This document shows positions 6,234 to 13,493 of a stretch of DNA of 17,923 nt, piece after piece. This DNA comes from an uncultured Oscillospiraceae bacterium (GTDB taxonomy: Bacteria; Bacillota; Clostridia; Oscillospirales; Oscillospiraceae): assembly GCA_934573945.1 (NCBI GenBank), contig CAKTMQ010000025.1, positions 1-17,923 on the forward strand, read 5' to 3'. Both the position numbers and the translations under genes were made by a program. Every line of letters starts with the position of its first letter. The first letter of the stretch is position 1. The notes under the pieces are model-generated. The model was not told where the DNA came from. It saw only the letters and a list, made by a program, of their open reading frames with translations, and ran no database searches.

Positions 6234-7403
6234 TTGCTCTCTCTGTTGGCAAAATGGCTGATCCCGGGACGGGAGAACATACAGGACGGCGCTGTGCGGC
6301 GCGCCTGGGGCGCGCTGTGCGGGGCGATGGGGATCGCCCTGAACCTGCTGCTGTTTGCGGGAAAGCTGGCGGCAGGCACCGCCAGCGGCTCCATCGCCGT
6401 GACGGCAGACGCTTTCAACAACCTCTCCGACGCAGGCTCCTCGGTGGTGACGCTGCTGGGGTTTCGTCTGGCGGGCAGAAAGCCGGATGCCGGGCACCCC
6501 TTCGGACACGGGCGGATGGAGTATGTGTCGGGGCTGGTGGTGGCCGGATTGATCCTGCTGATGGATGCAGAACTGGTGAAGTCCTCGGTGGCGTCGATCC
6601 TGCATCCGGTGCCGGTGGCTTTCTCCTGGCTGACGGCGGCGGTGCTGCTGGCGTCCATCGGCGTGAAGCTGTATATGTATCTCTATAACCGGTCGGTGGG
6701 AAAAAAGATCGCCTCTGCTGCCGTATCCGCCGCAGCGGTGGACAGCCTCAGCGATATGGCGGCCACTGCCGCTGTGCTCTTGGCTATGGTGCTGGGCGCG
6801 GTGGCTGGTGTGCAGCTGGACGGCTGGGTGGGGCTGCTGGTGGCGCTGTTCATCCTGCGTGCGGCGGTACAGGCGGCACGGGATACGCTGAATCCCCTGT
6901 TGGGGCAGGCGCCCGATCCGCTGCTGGTGCAGGAGATCGAGGCGCTGGTACTGGCTCATGACCGGGTGGTGGGGATCCACGACCTGGTGGTGCACGATTA
7001 CGGCCCGGGGCGGCGCATCATCTCGCTGCACGCGGAGGTGCCGGCTGACGGGCAGGTGCTGGAGCTGCATGACATGATCGACAACATCGAGACGGAGCTG
7101 GCGCAGAAGCTCCACTGCGAGGCGGTGATCCACATGGATCCTGTGGTGGTGGGCGATCCGCAGGTAACGGAGCTGCACCGGCAGGTGGCGGCGCTGGTCA
7201 GGACGATCGATCCCCGCATCACCATCCACGATTTCCGCATGGTGCCGGGCAGCACGCATACCAACCTGATCTTCGACGCGGTGATCCCCTTTGACGAGGC
7301 GCTGACCCGACCGGAGGTGGCGGCGCGGATCCGGCAGCTGGTGACGGAGATGGACGGCAGCTACCGGGCGGTGGTGAAGGTGGAGAATTCTTATTGTGAA
7401 TGA
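6234..7403 (+). CDS. Cation diffusion facilitator (CDF), Mn2+-type exporter with two C-terminal domains
   Basis: CDF proteins export divalent metals in exchange for protons. Six membrane segments occupy roughly residues 25-220. The metal site is N62xxxD66 (ADAFNNLSDAGSS) in segment 2 and D170xxxD174 (AVDSLSDMAA) in segment 5; the N/DxxxD plus DxxxD pattern is that of manganese CDFs, unlike the DxxxD/HxxxD of zinc exporters. GHPFGHGRMEYV follows segment 2 as expected. The cytosolic tail (from about 225) is long and appears to contain two ZT-dimer-like domains rather than one. TTG 6234 is chosen because AAGGAG (6220-6225) lies 8 bases before it; GTG 6225 overlaps the nhaC stop but would sit on top of that site. 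Mn2+ specificity is inferred from residues only. Confidence 0.85.
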   Translation: MLSLLAKWLIPGRENIQDGAVRRAWGALCGAMGIALNLLLFAGKLAAGTASGSIAVTADAFNNLSDAGSSVVTLLGFRLAGRKPDAGHPFGHGRMEYVSGLVVAGLILLMDAELVKSSVASILHPVPVAFSWLTAAVLLASIGVKLYMYLYNRSVGKKIASAAVSAAAVDSLSDMAATAAVLLAMVLGAVAGVQLDGWVGLLVALFILRAAVQAARDTLNPLLGQAPDPLLVQEIEALVLAHDRVVGIHDLVVHDYGPGRRIISLHAEVPADGQVLELHDMIDNIETELAQKLHCEAVIHMDPVVVGDPQVTELHRQVAALVRTIDPRITIHDFRMVPGSTHTNLIFDAVIPFDEALTRPEVAARIRQLVTEMDGSYRAVVKVENSYCE

Positions 7404-7421
7404 ATAAAGGAGGAGCAGACT

Positions 7422-8138
7422 ATGGAAGAACAGATCCGCAGGCTCAAAGAGCTGGTGGACGGCAGCGACAACATCGTGTTTTTTGGCGGCGCCGGGGTGT
7501 CTACCGAGAGCGGGATACCGGATTTTCGCAGTGTGGACGGCCTGTATCACCAGCAGTTCCGGTATCCGCCGGAGACTATGCTGAGCCACAGCTTCTATGT
7601 GAGACACAAGGAGGAGTTTTATCAGTTCTACCGTGCCAAGATGCTGGCGCCGGAGGCCATGCCCAACGCGGCGCACCGCAAGCTGGCGCAGTGGGAGCAG
7701 GAGGGAAAACTGAAGGCTGTCATCACCCAGAACATCGACGGACTACACCAGAAGGCGGGCAGCCGGGAGGTGCTGGAGCTGCACGGCAGCGTGCTGCGTA
7801 ATTACTGCGAGCGGTGCGGGAAATTTTATGGGCTGGATACTATCCTCCATACCACCGGCGTGCCCAAGTGCACTTGCGGCGGCGACATCAAGCCGGATGT
7901 GGTGCTCTACGAGGAGGGGCTGGATGAGTCCGTGATGGATAAGGCGTTGGCCTATATCAGAAACGCCGATATGCTGATCATCGGCGGTACGTCGCTGGTG
8001 GTCTACCCGGCGGCGGGACTGGTACGCTACTACCGGGGACACAAGCTGGTGGTGATCAACAAGGGTACGGTGGGCACGGACATCGGCGCCGATCTGGTGA
8101 TCGATGGTGCCATCGGGCAGGTGCTCTCTCAGGTGTGA
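7422..8138 (+). CDS. cobB: NAD-dependent protein deacylase, Sir2/CobB family
   Basis: Sirtuins remove acetyl (or longer acyl) groups from lysines, consuming NAD+ and forming O-acyl-ADP-ribose and nicotinamide. The 238-residue cytosolic protein has every core motif: [15 protein letters not shown] (23-37) for NAD binding, TQNIDGLH (102-109), the catalytic histidine H121 in LELHGS, zinc cysteines C129, C132, C150 and C152 (the second pair is CxC rather than CxxC), [13 protein letters not shown], and [12 protein letters not shown] 7422 follows an AAAGGAGGA site and lies 18 bases after the CDF stop. It is the last protein gene of the plus-strand run that starts with tmcAL. No clear terminator follows, so transcripts may continue into the tRNA genes. 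Confidence 0.95.
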   Translation: MEEQIRRLKELVDGSDNIVFFGGAGVSTESGIPDFRSVDGLYHQQFRYPPETMLSHSFYVRHKEEFYQFYRAKMLAPEAMPNAAHRKLAQWEQEGKLKAVITQNIDGLHQKAGSREVLELHGSVLRNYCERCGKFYGLDTILHTTGVPKCTCGGDIKPDVVLYEEGLDESVMDKALAYIRNADMLIIGGTSLVVYPAAGLVRYYRGHKLVVINKGTVGTDIGADLVIDGAIGQVLSQV

Positions 8139-8154
8139 GAGTGGAAAAATAGGC

Positions 8155-8182
8155 TTGACAAATATAGGTTGTCTGGTATAAT
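8155..8182 (+). promoter_or_regulatory. Promoter of tRNA-Leu(GAG)
   Basis: Perfect TTGACA (8155-8160) and perfect TATAAT (8177-8182), 16 bases apart. The tRNA starts 28 bases beyond the -10. Confidence 0.9.
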
Positions 8183-8210
8183 AAGCAGGTACATTTGAGA
8201 GGGAACATTT

Positions 8211-8297
8211 GCGAGTGTGCTGGAATCGGCAGACAGGCAAGCTTGAGGTGCTTGTGTTCGAATGGACGTGTGGGTTCAAGTCCCATCACTCGCACCA
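8211..8297 (+). tRNA. tRNA-Leu, anticodon GAG
   Basis: A complete class II tRNA with encoded CCA (8295-8297). The acceptor stem GCGAGTG (8211-8217) pairs with CACTCGC (8287-8293). The anticodon stem CAAGC/GCTTG (8238-8242, 8250-8254) encloses loop TTGAGGT with GAG at 8245-8247, reading CTC and CTT codons. A long variable arm (GTTC/GGAC) and a T arm with loop TTCAAGT follow. The T-stem closes with a G-T pair. Confidence 0.92.
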
Positions 8298-8325
8298 CCC
8301 TTTCAAAAATAATCGAAAAAGGGTA

Positions 8326-8354
8326 TTGACAAATACAGGAACTTCGGTTATAAT
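8326..8354 (+). promoter_or_regulatory. Promoter of tRNA-Leu(CAG)
   Basis: Perfect TTGACA (8326-8331) and perfect TATAAT (8349-8354), 17 bases apart. The bases after both -35 elements here and at 8155 are almost the same (AAATACAGG and AAATATAGG), suggesting a duplicated promoter-tRNA unit. Confidence 0.9.
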
Positions 8355-8368
8355 CAGCTATGTTGTTT

Positions 8369-8456
8369 GCGCGAGTGGTGGAATTGGCAGACTCGCTAGA
8401 TTCAGGTTCTAGTGTCCACTACGGACGTGCGGGTTCAAGTCCCGCCTCGCGCACCA
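8369..8456 (+). tRNA. tRNA-Leu, anticodon CAG
   Basis: A complete class II tRNA with encoded CCA (8454-8456). The acceptor stem GCGCGAG (8369-8375) pairs with CTCGCGC (8446-8452). The anticodon stem CTAGA/TCTAG (8396-8400, 8408-8412) encloses TTCAGGT with CAG at 8403-8405, reading the CTG codon that dominates this GC-rich coding sequence. A long variable arm and a T arm with GCGGG/CCCGC follow. All stems are clean. Confidence 0.95.
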
Positions 8457-8460
8457 TCAG

Positions 8461-8493
8461 GAAAGACATCTGTTCGGGTGTCTTTCTTTTTTT
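8461..8493 (+). terminator. Rho-independent terminator after the tRNA-Leu pair
   Basis: A 10-bp stem GAAAGACATC/GGTGTCTTTC (one T-G pair) with a 6-base loop is followed by seven T. It begins four bases after the CCA end of the second tRNA. Confidence 0.92.
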
Positions 8494-8629
8494 GCGTTTG
8501 GACGGTGCGGGCAGCTTGACGCGGCTGCCTGCGAATAACTGAACAGCGGCATAAGGAGATATAAAAATGCCGGACTTGAGAGTAACGAAAAAATTATGGG
8601 AGAAAATGTAAAAACCGGAGAAATTTTGC
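8494..8629 (+). other. Spacer between the tRNA terminator and the ABC-transporter promoter
   Basis: The stretch contains a 9-bp hairpin (8507-8515 with 8524-8532, one G-T pair, 8-base loop) without a T tract and the 14-codon candidate ORF described separately. No known riboswitch was recognised. Confidence 0.4.
8567..8611 (+). CDS. Candidate 14-residue small ORF upstream of nupA
   Basis: ATG 8567 has an ideal AAGGAG site (8553-8558) at a spacing of 8 and reads MPDLRVTKKLWEKM before a TAA at 8609. It lies upstream of the nupA promoter, so it would need its own transcript, and I see no good promoter for it. The only support is the ribosome binding site and spacing. It may be a chance occurrence. 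Confidence 0.25.
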   Translation: MPDLRVTKKLWEKM

Positions 8630-8658
8630 TTTTCAACGGGACAAATGTATGGTATACT
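8630..8658 (+). promoter_or_regulatory. Extended -10 promoter for the nup/bmp operon
   Basis: TATACT (8653-8658) is preceded by TG one base upstream (extended -10) and by TTTTCA (8630-8635) at 17 bases, a weak -35. The predicted leader to the TTG at 8715 is about 50 bases. The position is right for a single promoter for four genes. Confidence 0.6.
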
Positions 8659-8714
8659 TTTGCCGATATTATCAGAGATGCCGTTTATTTTGAGAAAGCG
8701 GGGAGTGAGCGCAT

Positions 8715-10226
8715 TTGAGTGAGCTGCTGAGAATGGAACATATCAGCAAGCGGTTTGGCAGCTTTTATGCCAATAAGGACATCAGTCTGACAGTGAACCG
8801 GGGCGAGGTATTGACGCTGCTGGGTGAAAACGGTGCAGGCAAGTCCACGCTGATGAATATTCTGATCGGCCTGTACCAGCCCACGGAGGGAAAGATCTTT
8901 CTGGAGGGCAAGGAGGTTCGTATCGAGTCTCCCAGCCAGGCGGTGAAGCTGGGTATCGGCATGGTGCACCAGCACTTCATGCTGGTGGAGGCCATGACGG
9001 TGTTTGACAACATCATTCTGGGCGATAAGCACGCCAAGGGGCTGTTTATTGACCGAGCCGCCCGCCGCAAAGAGATCGAGGAGCTGTCCGCCAAATATGG
9101 TCTGGACGTGCAGCTGGATCGCCTGATCACGGAGATCTCCGTGGGTGAGCAGCAGCGCACCGAGATCCTGAAGGCGCTGTACCACGGCGCCGAGCTGCTG
9201 ATCCTGGACGAGCCGTCCGCCGCCCTGACGGATATCGAGGTGGAGGGCCTGTTCGCCATCATGCGCAAGCTGGTGTCCGAGGGCAAGAGCATCATCTTCA
9301 TCAGCCACAAGATGCGCGAGGTCATGCACATCTCCGACCGCATCACCGTGCTGCGGCTGGGCGAGGTGGTGGGTACCGTCAACTGTGCGGATACCGACAG
9401 CCAGAAGCTGGCCAGCATGATGATCGGCCGCGAGTTGGTCACCTCCCAATACGAGAAAAAGGACTGCAGCGACGCGGCGGTGGCAGTGGAGCTGTCCCAT
9501 GTGGATTACCACAAAGAATCCAAGCACAACGGCCTGAACGATATGTCCCTGACGGTACGACGGGGCGAAATCGTAGGTATCGCCGGTGTGGACGGCAACG
9601 GACAGACCCAACTGGCGCAGCTGATCACCGGTGTCATCACCCCTGACAGCGGCACGGTAGAGCTTTCCGGTCAGCGACCCGCCGTCTTTGATCCTCATGG
9701 CTTCATCAAGGATGGCGTCTCTCACGTGCCGGAGGATCGCAACCTGCAGGGGCTGGTGGGCGATATGTCCATTGCCGAAAATCTGGTGCTGAAAAACTGC
9801 GGCACCGCCGCTTTCAGCAGCGGCAACGGCCTGATGCTGAAGAAGAAGGCCATCGGCACCTATGCCGATGAGATGGCCAAGAAATACGACATTCGCTGCA
9901 CATCCGTGGAGCAGGACGTGCGCAGTCTGTCCGGCGGCAACCAGCAGAAGGTCATTTTGGCTCGTGAGTTGGAATCCGACCCGGTGCTGCTGGTGGCGGC
10001 GCATCCCACCCGTGGTCTGGACATCGGTGCGACCAGCTTTATCCACGATCAGATGATCGCAGCTCGTGACCGGGGCGTGGGCATCCTGCTGATCAGCGCC
10101 GACTTCGACGAGATCCTGGAGATGTCCGACCGTATTCTGGTCTGCTTCGAGGGTCAGATCATGGGCGAGTATTCCGGCAAGAATCCTCCCGTTGAGGAGA
10201 TCAGTCTTGCCATGACCGGCAAGTAA
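8715..10226 (+). CDS. nupA: Nucleoside-type ABC transporter ATPase with two nucleotide-binding domains (NupA/YufO-like)
   Basis: This cytosolic subunit drives the importer formed with the two permeases and the BMP lipoprotein that follow. It is 503 residues, with two ABC domains in one chain as in RbsA/NupA. Domain 1 is complete: Walker A GENGAGKST (37-45), signature SVGEQQ (142-147), Walker B LLILDEP with D165 and E166. Domain 2 is degenerate as usual in this family: GVDGNGQTQ (291-299) replaces Walker A, LSGGNQQK (405-412) is intact, and AAHPTRGLD replaces the Walker B Asp-Glu. The start is TTG 8715, with GGGGAG nine bases upstream; ATG 8733 is an alternative with a poor site. The permeases and BMP receptor point to nucleosides or related compounds rather than sugars. 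Symbol by family resemblance. Confidence 0.9.
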   Translation: MSELLRMEHISKRFGSFYANKDISLTVNRGEVLTLLGENGAGKSTLMNILIGLYQPTEGKIFLEGKEVRIESPSQAVKLGIGMVHQHFMLVEAMTVFDNIILGDKHAKGLFIDRAARRKEIEELSAKYGLDVQLDRLITEISVGEQQRTEILKALYHGAELLILDEPSAALTDIEVEGLFAIMRKLVSEGKSIIFISHKMREVMHISDRITVLRLGEVVGTVNCADTDSQKLASMMIGRELVTSQYEKKDCSDAAVAVELSHVDYHKESKHNGLNDMSLTVRRGEIVGIAGVDGNGQTQLAQLITGVITPDSGTVELSGQRPAVFDPHGFIKDGVSHVPEDRNLQGLVGDMSIAENLVLKNCGTAAFSSGNGLMLKKKAIGTYADEMAKKYDIRCTSVEQDVRSLSGGNQQKVILARELESDPVLLVAAHPTRGLDIGATSFIHDQMIAARDRGVGILLISADFDEILEMSDRILVCFEGQIMGEYSGKNPPVEEISLAMTGK

Positions 10227-10238
10227 GGGGGAGTGCAC

Positions 10239-11306
10239 ATGGAAAAGTTAAAACGCTCTCTGGGCAGTTTCGCGGTTCCGCTGCTGTCGATCCTGCTGGC
10301 CTTTCTCATCGGCGGCATCATTATGGCGGCGCTGGGAGCCGATCCCTTCATGGCGGTGAAGTATTTGTTCCAGGGCGCCTTTGGCTCCCGTGCCAGCATC
10401 GGCACCACACTGAACAAATCCACACCTCTGATGTTTACCGCACTGTGCGCCTGCTTTGCCTATAAGTGCGGCGTGTTCAATCTGGGTGGCGAAGGTCAGT
10501 TCCTGATGGGCTCTATCGCCGCGTTCCTGACGGCCTACTTCAGCGGCCTGACCGGTTTTGCCGGTATCCTGCTGGCACTGCTGGCCGGTACGCTGGCCGG
10601 CGGTATCTGGGGTTTGATTCCCGGTGTACTGAAGATCACCCGGGGTCAGAACGAGATGATCATCTCCATCATGCTGAACTATGTGGCCACGCTGTTTATG
10701 GGCGTGATCTACACCAGCTGGATCCGGGATGAGAGTGTTCCCCAGACTCCGGCCATCTCCAAGCTGGTGCAGCTGCCCCGCGTGGTGTCTGATATGCGCT
10801 TTACCTGGGGTTTCGTGCTGGCGGTAGTGGTAGGGCTTGTGATGTACTACGTGCTGTTCTGGACCAGCGGCGGTTTCAAGCTGCGGGCGGTGGGCTACAA
10901 CATGACCGCCAGCCGCTTTAACGGTATCCCCGTCAAGCGCTATATCCTGACCAGCTTCATTATCTCCGGCGCCATCGCCGGACTGGGCGGCGGCGCGGAG
11001 CTGCTGGGTACCCAGTTCCGTCTTATCAACGGCTTCGGCGCAGGCTACGGCTTCGACGGTGTGGCCATGGCACTCATTGGCCAGCTGCACCCCATTGCGA
11101 CGGTCATCGTGGCACTGTTCTTTGCGGTGTTGCGTGTGGGCTCCACCACCATGCAGGCCGCCACCGGTGTGCCCACCAGCGTGTCGGACATTATTCAGGC
11201 ATTGGTGATCGTGTTTTCCGTGGCCGGCATGGCGCTGACCAAGCTGCCGGAGTTCGAGTCCTGGAAGAATCGGTTGTTCTCTAAGAGAAAGGCGGGTGAC
11301 AAGTAA
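10239..11306 (+). CDS. nupB: Nucleoside-type ABC transporter permease, first subunit (NupB/YufP-like)
   Basis: An integral membrane permease of 355 residues in the BPD_transp_2 (RbsC-like) family, forming half of the translocation path. About nine hydrophobic segments are visible, starting with FAVPLLSILLAFLIGGIIMA after a short basic N-terminus. Family features include FNLGGEGQFLMGSIAA, the cytoplasmic loop TRGQNEMIISIMLNYVA that contacts the ATPase, and AVGYNMTASRFNGIPVKRY. ATG 10239 has a GGGGGAG site and lies 12 bases after nupA; the next gene starts on its stop codon (TAATG). A GTG at 10233 is rejected because it would overlap the ribosome binding site. The product pairs with the following permease. 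Confidence 0.9.
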   Translation: MEKLKRSLGSFAVPLLSILLAFLIGGIIMAALGADPFMAVKYLFQGAFGSRASIGTTLNKSTPLMFTALCACFAYKCGVFNLGGEGQFLMGSIAAFLTAYFSGLTGFAGILLALLAGTLAGGIWGLIPGVLKITRGQNEMIISIMLNYVATLFMGVIYTSWIRDESVPQTPAISKLVQLPRVVSDMRFTWGFVLAVVVGLVMYYVLFWTSGGFKLRAVGYNMTASRFNGIPVKRYILTSFIISGAIAGLGGGAELLGTQFRLINGFGAGYGFDGVAMALIGQLHPIATVIVALFFAVLRVGSTTMQAATGVPTSVSDIIQALVIVFSVAGMALTKLPEFESWKNRLFSKRKAGDK

Positions 11307-12229
11307 TGGATTGGATCTCCAGCTTGCTTCTGGCCACTGTCCGCTTGGCCATCCCTCTGCTGTTGATCTCTCTGGCCGAGCTGTACGGACAGCGGGCCGG
11401 TATGGTCAACATCGGTCTGGAGGGTCTGGCCTCCATCGGTGCTCTGGTGGGCTTCCTGACCTGCTATATCACCGGCTCCAACTGGTTGGGGCTGCTGTGC
11501 GGTGCCCTGGCCGGTCTGCTGGTCAACATGATCTACGCATTTTCCACGGTGACGCTGTGCGCCGACCATACGGTGTACGGCATGGCCATCAATATTTTCG
11601 CCCCGGCGCTGGCGTCCTTCATCTACCGTGTGTACTTCGGTACCGGCTCTGATCTGAAGCAGATCGTCACCATGCCCAGCATCGCCATCCCCGGCCTGAA
11701 GAACATCCCGGTCATCGGCCCGCTGCTGTTTGACCAGAGCCCTATGGTGTATCTCACCATCGCACTGGTGGTGTTTACGTCCATTTTCTTCAACCGAACC
11801 CGTGCGGGGCTCAGCTACAAGGCGGTAGGCGAGCATCCCAAGGCTGCCGCTACGCTGGGTATCAACGTCATCGGCGTGAAGTACATTGCCTGCATCATCT
11901 GCGGTGCGCTGGCCGGTATGGGCGGCGCGTATCTGACCACCTGCTACTCCAGCACCTATACCGACGGCATCGTGGCCGGACGCGGCTTCATCGCCCTGGC
12001 CGCCGTCATCTTCGGCCGCTGGAACGCTGTGGGCGTGCTGCTGGCCTGCCTGTTCTTCGGCTTCTGCGACGCGCTGCAGATCCGGCTGCAGGTGTCCGGC
12101 ATCGGCATTCCCTATCAGTTCTTCCAGATGATCCCCTACGTGGCCACCGTCCTCGTGCTGAGTGCCATCGGTACCCGCCAGGCCGGACCTAAGGCCAACG
12201 GGCAGCCCTACCGCAAGGAACAGCGGTAA
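11306..12229 (+). CDS. nupC: Nucleoside-type ABC transporter permease, second subunit (NupC/YufQ-like)
   Basis: The second permease, 307 residues, with about eight to nine hydrophobic segments. The N-terminal region ATVRLAIPLLLISLAELYGQ is followed by GMVNIGLEGLASIGAL, the counterpart of FNLGGEGQ in the first permease, and by the ATPase-contact region YKAVGEHPKAAATLGINVIG. Its ATG shares one base with the nupB stop (TAATG), indicating translational coupling and equal amounts of the two halves. Together the two permeases, the ATPase and the BMP receptor make a complete importer. Substrate specificity is not visible in the sequence. Confidence 0.9.
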   Translation: MDWISSLLLATVRLAIPLLLISLAELYGQRAGMVNIGLEGLASIGALVGFLTCYITGSNWLGLLCGALAGLLVNMIYAFSTVTLCADHTVYGMAINIFAPALASFIYRVYFGTGSDLKQIVTMPSIAIPGLKNIPVIGPLLFDQSPMVYLTIALVVFTSIFFNRTRAGLSYKAVGEHPKAAATLGINVIGVKYIACIICGALAGMGGAYLTTCYSSTYTDGIVAGRGFIALAAVIFGRWNAVGVLLACLFFGFCDALQIRLQVSGIGIPYQFFQMIPYVATVLVLSAIGTRQAGPKANGQPYRKEQR

Positions 12230-12236
12230 CAACGGT

Positions 12237-12257
12237 AATAACGCGAAATGCGCTATT
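12237..12257 (+). promoter_or_regulatory. Intercistronic stem-loop between nupC and bmpA
   Basis: AATAACGC and GCGCTATT pair at seven of eight positions around a 5-base loop. It lies between the permease stop and the AGGAGG site of bmpA and has no T tract. Such hairpins often stabilise the receptor-gene part of an importer mRNA; here this is only an inference. Confidence 0.4.
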
Positions 12258-12286
12258 ATAAAGAATCTACATTAGGAGGAAAACAA

Positions 12287-13345
12287 ATGAAGAAGTTTCT
12301 TGCAATGCTGCTGGCGCTGGTCATGACCCTGTCTCTCGTGGCCTGCGGCGGCAACACCAACACCAACGGTGACGGCGGCAATGACACCAACAACGACGCC
12401 GGTACCGACGGTGAGAAGACCTACAAGGTCGCCATGATCTGCGACTCCAGCATTAATGACGGCGGCTGGGGCGCTGCCTGCTACAACGCCATGGTCAAGG
12501 CTGCGGAGGCCAAGGGCTGGACCTATGAGGTTACCGACTCCATCTCTCAGGATGCCTATTATGATTCCATCGTGGCTTACTGCGCTCTGGGCTATGACAT
12601 GATCTACGCCCCCGGTAACCAGTACACCGACGCGGTGCTGCAGGCTGCCGAGGAGTATCCTGACATCGCTTTCGCTCTGCTGAACGGCGCTGAGTCCACC
12701 CCCGCCAAGGCTGTCAACGGCAACGTGTCCTCTCTGCTGCCCAACGCACAGCAGATCGGCTGGATCGCCGGTGCGCTGGCCGGCCTGATGACCGAGAGCG
12801 GCAAGCTGGGCTTCATCGGCGGCATGGAGCTGGATACCACCAAGGGCAAGATCGCCGGTTTTGAAGAGGCTGCCAAGTTCGTTGGCGAGCAGGAAGGCAA
12901 GACTGTCGAGCTGCTGAGCGTCCCCTATGCCAACTCTTTCTCCGATGCCCCCAAGGGCAAGGAGTTTGCCACTGAGCTGATCAGCCAGGGCGCAGATGTG
13001 TTCTTCGGCGATGCTTCTGCCGTTGACTCCGGTGCCCGCGAGGCGATCGATGCTGCCAACACGGCTGCTGGTTCCATCAAGATTTTTGATATTGGCCAGC
13101 CTGCCGACATCCTGGGTCAGAATCCCTGCATTATCTGCTCTCAGGTCACCGATAACGCAGCCATGATCGAGGTCTCCATGAAGGCTGTCGAGGACGGCAA
13201 CTTCGGCGGCAACACCGTCTATGGTACTCTGGAGAACGGCGCCCTGTCCGCCGGTGCCATCAATACCGAGCTGGTTTCCGCTGAGATCGTTGAGAAGTAC
13301 AACGCCTATCTGCAGCAGATGATGGACGGTACTTTCATGAAGTAA
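12287..13345 (+). CDS. bmpA: BMP-family substrate-binding lipoprotein of the ABC transporter
   Basis: This is the membrane-anchored receptor that captures substrate outside the cell and passes it to the permeases. The 352-residue precursor begins MKKFLAMLLALVMTLSLVAC with the lipobox LVAC; C20 would be lipidated. A short Asn/Gly/Asp-rich linker (about 21-40) precedes the periplasmic-binding-like fold. The BMP/PnrA family features are ICDSSINDGGWGAACYNAMV, YDSIVAYCALGYDMIYAPG and LGFIGGMELDTTKGKIAGFE. Family members bind purine nucleosides in B. subtilis, lactococci and Treponema, so nucleoside uptake is the best guess. ATG 12287 has a perfect AGGAGG site. It is the last gene of the operon, unlike the common order where the receptor gene comes first. 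Confidence 0.92.
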   Translation: MKKFLAMLLALVMTLSLVACGGNTNTNGDGGNDTNNDAGTDGEKTYKVAMICDSSINDGGWGAACYNAMVKAAEAKGWTYEVTDSISQDAYYDSIVAYCALGYDMIYAPGNQYTDAVLQAAEEYPDIAFALLNGAESTPAKAVNGNVSSLLPNAQQIGWIAGALAGLMTESGKLGFIGGMELDTTKGKIAGFEEAAKFVGEQEGKTVELLSVPYANSFSDAPKGKEFATELISQGADVFFGDASAVDSGAREAIDAANTAAGSIKIFDIGQPADILGQNPCIICSQVTDNAAMIEVSMKAVEDGNFGGNTVYGTLENGALSAGAINTELVSAEIVEKYNAYLQQMMDGTFMK

Positions 13346-13351
13346 TTATAA

Positions 13352-13400
13352 AAGAACTCCGCTTTTCGACCGTTTTTCCGAAAAGCGGAGTTCTTCTTTT
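13352..13400 (+). terminator. Strong terminator after bmpA
   Basis: A perfect 17-bp inverted repeat (13352-13368 with 13379-13395) with a 10-base loop starts six bases after the bmpA stop and is followed by CTTTTAT. Confidence 0.93.
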
Positions 13401-13429
13401 ATCTGAAAAGCCCTGATTTTGTTGCAGGG

Positions 13430-13493
13430 ATGCTATTGAAAGACAAGAGAAGGCACGCTGTCAGGCGTGCCTTCTCTTGTCATTCAATAGCAT
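13430..13493. repeat. 64-nt near-perfect hairpin (29-bp arms)
   Basis: Left arm 13430-13458 and right arm 13465-13493 are complementary at 28 of 29 positions, with a 6-base loop TGTCAG. Neither side has a T tract, and a strong terminator already lies 30 bases upstream, so a plain terminator is not the obvious reading. It could be a palindromic repeat element, a small mobile element remnant without a transposase, or the core of a small RNA. No second copy exists in the window. Confidence 0.85.

Noticed and set aside
6174..7676. 500-codon open frame on the minus strand opposite nhaC, the CDF gene and sir2
   Set aside because: It spans three plus-strand genes with intact motifs and is His/Arg/Gln-rich, a composition shadow.
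8297..8324. ACCCTTT/AAAGGGT pairing between the two tRNA genes, considered as a terminator
   Set aside because: The loop is 14 bases, the stem is 7 bp, and no T tract follows. It also overlaps the CCA end of the first tRNA.
8659..8714. Purine riboswitch in front of the nucleoside-type importer
   Set aside because: The leader is only about 50 bases and lacks the purine-aptamer core.
8685..10238. 517-codon open frame on the minus strand opposite nupA
   Set aside because: It is exactly antisense to a gene with complete ABC motifs, and its translation is rich in His, Gln and Ala as expected from the complement of GC-rich codons. No ribosome binding site or family.
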